21,310 nucleotides of DNA. It comes from Clostridia bacterium. GTDB lineage: Bacteria > Bacillota > Clostridia > Oscillospirales > Acutalibacteraceae. Each line of letters opens with the position of its first letter. Within the stretch, counting starts at the first letter, position 1. Shown here in pieces: positions 15,426 to 21,310 of the stretch. Location: contig CAAGHB010000106.1 of the NCBI GenBank assembly GCA_900769535.1, positions 1-21,310 on the forward strand, in the 5' to 3' direction. The notes below the pieces were generated by a model. The model was given only the letters and a program-made list of their open reading frames with translations. It searched no databases and was not told where the DNA came from. The translations under genes and the position numbers were made by a program.

Positions 15426-17012
15426 ATGAAAAAGAGGGCGCTTTCGCTTTTTATAGCAGTGACGCTGATGTTTCTGACGTCGTCGTGGCGAATATATGAC
15501 ATTGTCAGCGATGCTGACCTTTCGGCCGCGTCAAGCCAAATGAGCTACAAGCTGACGGTGACCAGCCCGAGAGGGAACATTTATGACCGAAATTTAAGGA
15601 AGCTGGTATCACAGCAAAGTAAATATCTTGCCGCGGTGCCGTCAAATCTTTCTACTCTCAACGAAATCGATAACAAGCTTGGCGATTATGCAAAGGTTGC
15701 CCGTGAGGCGCTTAAAAGCGGCAAGCCGACGGTCATCGAGGCGGTGTCTGATTTTGCCGCCGAGCAAAGCGTCCTTTTCAGTACTCCCATTCGTTACAGC
15801 GATAATCAGCTCGCAAGTCATATAATCGGCTACACCGACGGCTCGGGGCATGGCGTTACGGGGATTGAATATGCCTTTGATAAGCTGCTGACCAGCGAGG
15901 AGGACGTGACCGTCACCTATACGGTTGATGCGAACGGACGCGCTTTGTCGGGGGTTGAGCCGTCGGTTTCGGGTACAGCGGATATTAAAACGGGTGTGGT
16001 TTTGACCCTCGACAGCTCCATTCAGCGCGTCACCGAGCAGGCGGCAAGCTCGATTGAAAAGGGCGCAGTCGTCGTAATGAATGCCAAAAACGGCGAGATT
16101 TTAGCCCTTGCGAGCTGTCCCGATTATTCGCCGCTCAATCTCGACGCCGCGCTTAAAAGTGACGCGTCACCCCTCATCAACCGCGCCTTTTCGGCGTATA
16201 ACGTCGGCTCGGTTTTTAAAATTCTGGTTGCCGCGGCGGCGGTCGATTCGGGGATTGGCAGGAGCACAATCTACACCTGCAACGGAAACGTGAAAATCGG
16301 CGCAAACACCTTTAATTGTCACAATCTGAGCGGTCACGGCGAGGTTGATATGACCGCCGCTTTGGCTAATTCCTGCAACCCGTATTTCATCAACCTCGCA
16401 TCAAAGGTGGGCGCAAAAGATATTCTGTCCCTGTGTCAAAAACTGCGATTTGGCGAAAAAAAGAGTTTCGCCGACCAGCTTTTTGCCGTGTCGGGAGTGT
16501 TGCCGAGCGAAGAAAAGCTGTCCTCCCAACCCGCCGCATTGGCTAATTTTTCATTCGGTCAAGGTGAACTGTTGCTGACACCGATTGACGTTGCCGTGAT
16601 GACCGCCATGATTGCCAACGGCGGCTATCGGGTTTCGCCGCGGCTGGTCAGCGGCATTATGCTTGCCGACGGCAGTATTTCCGAGTATATGAGCGAGTCG
16701 CCTCAGCGGGTGATTTCGAAAAGGTCGGCGGATACCGTTGCCGAAATGATGACGGCGGTAATATCGAGCGGTACCGGCTCGTCAGCGGCACCTACCTATC
16801 TTTCGGCAGGGGGCAAAACGGCAACCGCAGAAGCGGGGTATAAATCGGACGGCAAGGCGGTTAATCAGTGTTGGTTTTCGGGCTTTTATCCTCGTGAAAA
16901 TCCCGAATACGTCATCACCGTTTTAGCCGAAAACGGCCTTTCGGGGTCAAAGACGGCGGCGCCTGTTTTCAAGTTGGTTTGCGACGGCATTTACGAGCTG
17001 TATTACTCGTGA
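15426..17012 (+). CDS. Class B penicillin-binding protein (peptidoglycan DD-transpeptidase)
   Basis: A membrane-anchored transpeptidase of the FtsI/PBP2 type that cross-links peptidoglycan outside the membrane. The N-terminus has one hydrophobic anchor (about residues 5-20), then the class B marker SPRGNIYDRNLRKLV at 47-61. A short dimerisation region with HIIGYTDGSGHGVTGIEYAFD follows. The transpeptidase domain covers about 185-528 with SxxK at Ser262-Lys265 in NVGSVFKIL, SxN at Ser316-Asn318 in LANSCNPYF, and the third motif as Lys464-Thr-Ala in GGKTATAEAG, where KTG is usual. At 528 residues it is short and has no PASTA repeats, so it is not a typical SpoVD or PBP2x. GGGGGAG at 15409-15415 lies 10 bases from the ATG. 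No terminator follows before the alaS promoter. Confidence 0.92.
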   Translation: MKKRALSLFIAVTLMFLTSSWRIYDIVSDADLSAASSQMSYKLTVTSPRGNIYDRNLRKLVSQQSKYLAAVPSNLSTLNEIDNKLGDYAKVAREALKSGKPTVIEAVSDFAAEQSVLFSTPIRYSDNQLASHIIGYTDGSGHGVTGIEYAFDKLLTSEEDVTVTYTVDANGRALSGVEPSVSGTADIKTGVVLTLDSSIQRVTEQAASSIEKGAVVVMNAKNGEILALASCPDYSPLNLDAALKSDASPLINRAFSAYNVGSVFKILVAAAAVDSGIGRSTIYTCNGNVKIGANTFNCHNLSGHGEVDMTAALANSCNPYFINLASKVGAKDILSLCQKLRFGEKKSFADQLFAVSGVLPSEEKLSSQPAALANFSFGQGELLLTPIDVAVMTAMIANGGYRVSPRLVSGIMLADGSISEYMSESPQRVISKRSADTVAEMMTAVISSGTGSSAAPTYLSAGGKTATAEAGYKSDGKAVNQCWFSGFYPRENPEYVITVLAENGLSGSKTAAPVFKLVCDGIYELYYS

Positions 17013-17022
17013 TTTTATGCGC

Positions 17023-17051
17023 TTGACAAAACGGTGGTGTAAATATATAAT
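17023..17051 (+). promoter_or_regulatory. Consensus sigma-A promoter of the alaS leader
   Basis: A perfect -35 TTGACA (17023-17028) and a perfect -10 TATAAT (17046-17051) are spaced by exactly 17 bases. It begins 11 bases after the PBP stop codon. Transcription would start near 17058, about 290 bases before the alaS ATG, leaving room for the T-box leader. Confidence 0.85.
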
Positions 17052-17080
17052 TATATTGTATTTTTATATTTATTATGACT

Positions 17081-17332
17081 GTGACAAAGCATAAGGTAAC
17101 CGTATTTACAGCTTGTGAAAGAGATGGGTGGCCGATTTATCGTAAATTGGCTGAAAGCCGCCCTCATAAAGTTTCAGGTTACCGAGCCAGCTTTCGAGTC
17201 ACCGCTAATCACGGCGCCCCATCAGCGTTAAAGGATATTGAAAGAGGTCGTTTTTTATATAAAAAAGCGGCAAATTGGGTGGTACCACGGAGCTCTCCCG
17301 TCCCTTTGGACAGGAGAGCTATATTGTTTTTT
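17081..17332 (+). promoter_or_regulatory. Alanine T-box riboswitch (tRNA-Ala sensing leader of alaS)
   Basis: This leader senses uncharged tRNA-Ala and controls transcription of alaS. The T-box core is at 17275-17290, with the bulge TGGT (17280-17283) that would pair with an ACCA tail, fitting the A discriminator of tRNA-Ala. Stem I can be drawn by hand: GTGAC (17081-17085) with GTCAC (17198-17202); AAAGC (17086-17090) with GCTTT (17190-17194) above a CGA bulge (17195-17197) that resembles the K-turn GA motif; then GGTAACC (17095-17101) with GGTTACC (17177-17183). The internal loop between these last two helices has GAGCCA on its 3' side, so the specifier is most likely the Ala codon GCC at 17186-17188. 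A terminator that competes with the antiterminator follows. The 336-base gap between PBP and alaS is explained by this element and its promoter. Confidence 0.93.
17291..17332 (+). terminator. T-box regulated intrinsic terminator
   Basis: AGCTCTCC (17291-17298) pairs with GGAGAGCT (17313-17320), and GTCC (17300-17303) with GGAC (17308-17311) after a C/A mismatch, with loop CTTT. A T-rich tract ATATTGTTTTTT (17321-17332) follows. The alaS ribosome site GGAGG is immediately downstream at 17333-17337. Confidence 0.92.
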
Positions 17333-17348
17333 GGAGGAAATGTAAAAA

Positions 17349-19979
17349 ATGGAATGGACGTCACTTAACGATTTAAGAGAGAAATTTTTGTCCTTTTTCG
17401 AGGGAAAGGGACATCTCCGCATGGCGAGTTTTTCGCTTGTCCCGAATAATGATAAGAGTCTTTTGCTCATCAATTCGGGAATGGCACCCCTTAAAAAATT
17501 CTTTACCGGCGAGGTCGTACCTCCGCGTAACCGCGTTGTAACCTGCCAGAAATGTATTCGTACACCTGACCTCGAAAGAGTAGGACACACAGCCCGTCAC
17601 GGCACCTATTTCGAAATGCTCGGAAACTTCTCCTTCGGCGATTATTTTAAGAATGAAGCTATCGAATGGGCGTGGGAATTTCTTACTAAAACGCTCGAAA
17701 TTCCTGCCGACCGACTCTGGCCCTCAATCTATGAAAATGACGAGGAAGCGTTCGAAATATGGACAAAGAAAATCGGTGTACCTGCCGAGCGAGTAGTTCG
17801 GCTCGGTAAAGCCGACAACTTCTGGGAACACGGTTCGGGCCCCTGCGGTCCTTGTTCGGAGATTTACTTTGACCGCGGTGAAAAATACGGCTGTGGTTCA
17901 CCCGACTGTAAGCCGGGCTGCGATTGCGACAGGTTTATGGAAATATGGAATAACGTATTTTCACAGTTTGACAATGACGGCAACGGCAACTATACCGAGC
18001 TGAAACAGAAGAATATTGATACCGGAATGGGCCTTGAACGTCTTGCCTGCGTAATGCAGGACGTTGACAATCTCTTTGAGGTTGACACGGTCAGAAACAT
18101 AATGAAGCACATCAGTGAAATTGCCGGTGTCGAGTATAAAACCGACGATAAAAAGGATATTTCCCTTCGAGTAACTACCGACCACGTTCGTTCAATTACC
18201 TTTATGATTGGTGATGGCGTTATGCCGTCCAACGAGGGCAGAGGATACGTTCTCCGCCGCCTTCTCCGCCGTGCCGCACGTCATGGAAGAATGCTTGGAA
18301 TAAAGGGTACCTTCCTTTCCGACGTTTGCGATACCGTAATTAACGAGAATAAGAATGCTTATCCCGAGCTTGTTGAAAAAAGCGAGCTTATCAAAAAGGT
18401 TATCAAGGTTGAGGAAGAAAGCTTCGGAAAGACCATTGACCAGGGCTTACAGCTCCTCGACGAAATTCTCAAAAACAGCGAATCAAAGATGGTTTCGGGT
18501 GACGACGCGTTTAAGCTTTCCGACACCTACGGATTCCCGATTGACCTTACGGTTGATATCGCGGGTGAAAGCGGCTTCTCGGTTGACGTTGACGGCTTTA
18601 ACGAGCTTATGAAACAGCAGAGAGAAAGAGCACGTGCCGCACGCAAAAATGCCGGTGCTGACGCGTGGAAAAGCGGAGCCGCACTTCCCGACGGAATCGA
18701 CGTTACCGAATTTGTCGGCTATACCGATTATTCCTGCGATGCGACCGTTCTTGCGGTAATCAAGGACGGCGAACCCGCCGAAGCACTTTCGGACGGCGAC
18801 AACGGCATAATCATTCTCGATAAAACGCCTTTCTATGCCGAAAGCGGCGGTCAGGTTGGCGATATGGGCGTAATTTCTGATGGTCAGTCAACCTTTAAGG
18901 TGGCTGATACACAGAAGGCATCGTCAGGAATTTATATGCACATCGGCGAAATGACCGATGGAATGATAAAGGTTGGCGACAAACTCACTGCCGCAGTTTG
19001 TAAGGATTGCCGAAACGCTACTATGCGTAATCACACAGCCGCACATCTGCTCCAAGCGGCGCTTCGTACAGTCCTCGGTACCCACGTTGAGCAGGCAGGT
19101 CAGCTTGTGTCAAAGGATTCGGTACGCTTCGACTTTACTCATTTCTCGGCTCTCACACCCGACCAGATAAAAGAGGTTGAAGCCCTCGTAAACAAGTCAA
19201 TTCTCGATGCAATCGAGCTTGACGTCCGCGAAATGCCGATTGACGAGGCAAAAAAGCTTGGCGCAATGGCCCTCTTTGGTGAAAAGTACGGAAACATTGT
19301 TCGCGTTGTAAACGTGCCCGATGTTTCGGTTGAGTTCTGTGGCGGTACTCACGTATCAAACACAGCAAAAATTGCCCTTTTCCGCATTATTTCCGAGGGC
19401 TCGGTTGCCGCAGGTGTACGCCGTATCGAAGCTGTCACAGGCGCAGGCGTTTTAAAACTTCTCGCCGATTACAAGGACGAAATCGACCGCACAATTCAGG
19501 CGGCAAAGGTATCATCGGCCGACGAGCTGGTTGGTAAAATTACCTCGTTGCAGGAAGAAATAAAGGCCCAAAAGCAAAAGATTGACAAGCTCAATTCCGA
19601 AATTGCATCCTCCCAGCTCGGCTCACTCTTTGACGGCGCGGTGGACATTGACGGAATAAAGGTAATTGCTACAACCTTCTGGAACAGCGATACCGCCGCC
19701 ATGCGTAATGCAGGCGACGATATAAAGGCGCAGAATGCCGATGCAGTAGCCGTTTTTGCCGCAGTTGACGGTCAAAAGGTTACCTTCTGTGCCGCTTGTG
19801 GCGCAAACGCCGTAAAGAAGGGCGCTCATGCAGGAAACATTGTACGCGAGGTAGCAAAGATTGCCGACGGAAGCGGCGGCGGACGCCCCGACAGCGCTAT
19901 GGCAGGAGCAAAGAACGTAGCAAAGGTAAATGACGCTCTCGCCGCAGTAGCCGATATTGTAAAATCAATGTTAAAGTAA
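17349..19979 (+). CDS. alaS: Alanine--tRNA ligase AlaRS
   Basis: Class II aminoacyl-tRNA synthetase that charges tRNA-Ala and edits mischarged Ser/Gly. The 876-residue length is normal. The catalytic core is at the N-terminus: HGTYFEMLGNFSFGDYF (about 80-96), GSGPCGPCSEIYFDRG (about 160-175), and the class II motif IDTGMGLERL (about 225). A cysteine-rich stretch GCGSPDCKPGCDCDRF follows the second motif, as in other clostridial AlaRS. The editing domain has the zinc set HxxxH at His562/His566 and CxxxH at Cys664/His668 (CGGTH). The C-Ala region after about 715 includes a coiled-coil segment and ends with a GGGRPDSAMAGA glycine-rich motif. GGAGG is 11 bases upstream of the ATG. Expression is controlled by the alanine T-box, and three genes follow in the same direction. 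Confidence 0.98.
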   Translation: MEWTSLNDLREKFLSFFEGKGHLRMASFSLVPNNDKSLLLINSGMAPLKKFFTGEVVPPRNRVVTCQKCIRTPDLERVGHTARHGTYFEMLGNFSFGDYFKNEAIEWAWEFLTKTLEIPADRLWPSIYENDEEAFEIWTKKIGVPAERVVRLGKADNFWEHGSGPCGPCSEIYFDRGEKYGCGSPDCKPGCDCDRFMEIWNNVFSQFDNDGNGNYTELKQKNIDTGMGLERLACVMQDVDNLFEVDTVRNIMKHISEIAGVEYKTDDKKDISLRVTTDHVRSITFMIGDGVMPSNEGRGYVLRRLLRRAARHGRMLGIKGTFLSDVCDTVINENKNAYPELVEKSELIKKVIKVEEESFGKTIDQGLQLLDEILKNSESKMVSGDDAFKLSDTYGFPIDLTVDIAGESGFSVDVDGFNELMKQQRERARAARKNAGADAWKSGAALPDGIDVTEFVGYTDYSCDATVLAVIKDGEPAEALSDGDNGIIILDKTPFYAESGGQVGDMGVISDGQSTFKVADTQKASSGIYMHIGEMTDGMIKVGDKLTAAVCKDCRNATMRNHTAAHLLQAALRTVLGTHVEQAGQLVSKDSVRFDFTHFSALTPDQIKEVEALVNKSILDAIELDVREMPIDEAKKLGAMALFGEKYGNIVRVVNVPDVSVEFCGGTHVSNTAKIALFRIISEGSVAAGVRRIEAVTGAGVLKLLADYKDEIDRTIQAAKVSSADELVGKITSLQEEIKAQKQKIDKLNSEIASSQLGSLFDGAVDIDGIKVIATTFWNSDTAAMRNAGDDIKAQNADAVAVFAAVDGQKVTFCAACGANAVKKGAHAGNIVREVAKIADGSGGGRPDSAMAGAKNVAKVNDALAAVADIVKSMLK

Positions 19980-19997
19980 AAAAAGGGAGTGTAATAT

Positions 19998-20336
19998 ATG
20001 GATTGCCTTTTTTGTAAAATAGTAAACGGAGAAATTCCGTCAACAAAAATTTACGAGGACGAAACGGTTTATGCCTTTGCGGACATCGCTCCGCAGGCGC
20101 CCTTTCACGCGGTAATCGTGCCGAAAATGCATATCAAATGCGCCGACGAAATTACCGAAGAAAACAGCTTTGTCGTAGCAAAGATTTTCGAAGCCGCCGC
20201 AAAAATTGCAAAGGCGGAAAATCTCGAAAAGGGCTACCGAATCGTAAATAATTGCGGTGAGGAAGGTGGCCAAACGGTAGGTCATCTGCACTTTCACCTT
20301 CTCGCAGGAAGAATGCTTGCTTGGCCTCCCGGCTGA
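19998..20336 (+). CDS. HIT-family (HINT-like) nucleotide-binding hydrolase
   Basis: A small cytosolic histidine-triad protein of 112 residues, the usual size for the HINT branch. The triad is His96, His98 and His100 in GQTVGHLHFHLLAGR, where the central His is the catalytic nucleophile in characterised members. The N-terminal CLFCKIVNGEIPS with Cys3 and Cys6 is the zinc-associated start seen in many HINT proteins. Such enzymes hydrolyse purine nucleoside phosphoramidates, and some act on aminoacyl-adenylates made by tRNA synthetases. Its place 18 bases after alaS fits such a link but does not prove it. GGGAG lies just upstream of the ATG. Confidence 0.94.
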   Translation: MDCLFCKIVNGEIPSTKIYEDETVYAFADIAPQAPFHAVIVPKMHIKCADEITEENSFVVAKIFEAAAKIAKAENLEKGYRIVNNCGEEGGQTVGHLHFHLLAGRMLAWPPG

Positions 20337-20380
20337 TTGAGCTTAATCAACTTTTACAATGAAACAGGGGGTAAAAAACC

Positions 20381-20917
20381 ATGGCTACATATAAAATGAA
20401 GATAGCAGGACTTGACCGCGAACTTAAAAGGTTTGCCGTCAGCGACACTCTTGATATTGCCGCGTTTATTCTCTTTGGCGACGTCGAAATCACCGTCAAA
20501 GCGGCCGAGGAACTGCTCAAAAAGGTTCCCGAATTCGACATTATTCTTACCCCGGAGGCAAAGAGTATCCCTCTCGCTTACGAAATGGCACGTCAGAGCG
20601 GAAAGCCGTATGCAGTTGCCCGTAAGGGTGTAAAGGTGTATATGGAAAATCCGCTTTCGGTCGAGGTGAAATCAATTACCACCGGAAACGTGCAGAAGCT
20701 ATTTCTCGGCAAGGACGAGATTGAAAAAATCGAGGGCAAGCGCGTACTTATCGTTGATGACGTAATTTCGACGGGGGAATCACTCGAAGCGGTAAGAAAG
20801 CTTGTCAGCGAGGCAAAGGGAATCGAGGCGTGTGCCTGTGCCGTTCTTGCCGAAGGTGACGCCGCCGATCGAGACGACATTCTCTTTCTTGATAAATTGC
20901 CTCTTTTCTTTAAATAA
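20381..20917 (+). CDS. Adenine phosphoribosyltransferase-like protein (type I PRTase)
   Basis: A type I phosphoribosyltransferase of 178 residues. The PRPP-binding loop is VLIVDDVISTGES at 122-134. TPEAKSIPLAYEMARQSG (57-74) and YAVARKGVKVYM (77-88) match the PPi loop and the Arg-Lys segment of adenine and xanthine PRTases. The product is therefore probably involved in purine salvage with PRPP, but the base specificity is open: the loop ends in STGES rather than the ATGGT typical of Apt. AGGGGG at 20366-20371 lies 9 bases from the ATG. It is 44 bases after the HIT gene and 36 bases before the comEC-like gene with no terminator between them, so it is likely a member of the alaS operon. Confidence 0.85.
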   Translation: MATYKMKIAGLDRELKRFAVSDTLDIAAFILFGDVEITVKAAEELLKKVPEFDIILTPEAKSIPLAYEMARQSGKPYAVARKGVKVYMENPLSVEVKSITTGNVQKLFLGKDEIEKIEGKRVLIVDDVISTGESLEAVRKLVSEAKGIEACACAVLAEGDAADRDDILFLDKLPLFFK

Positions 20918-20953
20918 AAAAGAGGGTAGAAATTCAATAAGGGGTTGCATTTT

Positions 20954-21310
20954 ATGAAAAGCACCCGACTGATAAGAATTTCATTTACAATTTTCAGTAC
21001 ACTCATCATAGCACCGTATATTCCCTTTGAGATATGCGCTGTGGTGGGTGTATTAGTGTTTATTGGCGCGGTGATTTGCAATATTATTTTGAATAATAAG
21101 AGGTCTGCATTACCCGAAATTCTGCTTGCGGTGTCGCTTGCCGTCGGTTTAATGTGTCTGCGGTGTTATTCAGACGTGAACGAGGTAAAATCTCTCGTTG
21201 GAAGCACAAAAACCGTCGAGGCACATTTGTTTGACGAACCGGAATATACCGACGAAAAGGTTATTTATAAAATGAAAGCGGACAGCGTTTCCGACACCGA
21301 TATTAAGGAC
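20954..21310 (+). CDS. N-terminal part of a ComEC/Rec2-family membrane protein (cut by window edge)
   Basis: The frame is open from the ATG at 20954 to the last base, giving 119 residues without a stop. GGGG at 20941-20944 is 9 bases upstream of the ATG. The start has two to three hydrophobic segments (ISFTIFSTLIIAPYIPF; VVGVLVFIGAVICNIIL; LLAVSLAVGLMCL), then a soluble stretch TVEAHLFDEPEYTDEKVIYK. That arrangement matches the N-terminal DUF4131 region of ComEC/Rec2, the DNA uptake channel of natural transformation. The competence domain and metallo-beta-lactamase domain would lie beyond the window, so the call rests on topology and a weak motif. Another short membrane protein cannot be excluded. 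Confidence 0.6.
   Translation, partial: MKSTRLIRISFTIFSTLIIAPYIPFEICAVVGVLVFIGAVICNIILNNKRSALPEILLAVSLAVGLMCLRCYSDVNEVKSLVGSTKTVEAHLFDEPEYTDEKVIYKMKADSVSDTDIKD

Noticed and set aside
17075..17368. Open frame of 97 codons on the plus strand between PBP and alaS
   Set aside because: It lies wholly over the T-box stem I, antiterminator and terminator and ends inside alaS. Its start at 17075 has no ribosome site and the product has no family-like pattern; the RNA structure explains the sequence.
20593..21081. 162-codon minus-strand frame across the PRTase and comEC-like genes
   Set aside because: It overlaps two rightward genes with good ribosome sites and has the Ser/Ile/Leu-rich look of an antisense frame.
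1..21310. CRISPR arrays, transposons, prophage genes, tRNA or rRNA
   Set aside because: No direct-repeat arrays, transposase or integrase motifs, terminal repeats or structural RNA genes were seen on either strand.

Overview
The window looks like a chromosomal segment of a low-to-medium GC Firmicute, most likely a Clostridia member of the Oscillospiraceae/Ruminococcaceae type. The reasons are strong AGGAG-like ribosome binding sites, sigma-A type promoters, an alanine T-box riboswitch in front of alaS, a DUF47/PiT phosphate pair, and a secreted protein ending in a type I-like dockerin, a module typical of fibre-degrading gut or rumen clostridia. The taxonomic placement is inference. No phage, transposon, CRISPR, tRNA or rRNA was seen.

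Layout. (1) Positions 2-5496, plus strand: the tail of a compact histidine operon, hisD(partial)-hisC-hisB-hisH-hisA-hisF-hisIE, with junctions from a 4-base overlap to 7 bases apart, closed by a bidirectional terminator. It covers the steps from PR-ATP hydrolysis to histidinol oxidation except histidinol-phosphate phosphatase; hisG/hisZ would lie upstream of the edge. (2) Positions 5528-7863: a SulP anion transporter without a STAS domain (minus), divergent from a short-chain dehydrogenase (plus), with back-to-back promoters between them. (3) Positions 7906-15272, all minus: a secreted transglutaminase-like protein with a C-terminal dockerin; a pit-DUF47 phosphate transport pair with its own promoter; a lipoprotein glycerophosphodiester phosphodiesterase whose N-terminal half looks like a second, catalytically dead barrel; and a phosphohexomutase behind a consensus promoter. 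(4) Positions 15426-21310, plus: a class B penicillin-binding protein with an unusual KTA in place of KTG, then a consensus promoter, an alanine T-box leader and the operon alaS-HIT-phosphoribosyltransferase-comEC (cut by the window edge).

Most of the window is housekeeping. The T-box can be read in detail: specifier GCC, a K-turn-like GA bulge, a TGGT acceptor-binding bulge and a terminator, all consistent with alanyl-tRNA sensing. The parts most worth a second look are the dockerin-transglutaminase protein, the apparent barrel duplication in the phosphodiesterase, the STAS-less SulP and the altered third motif of the PBP. I found no convincing undescribed multi-gene system here.
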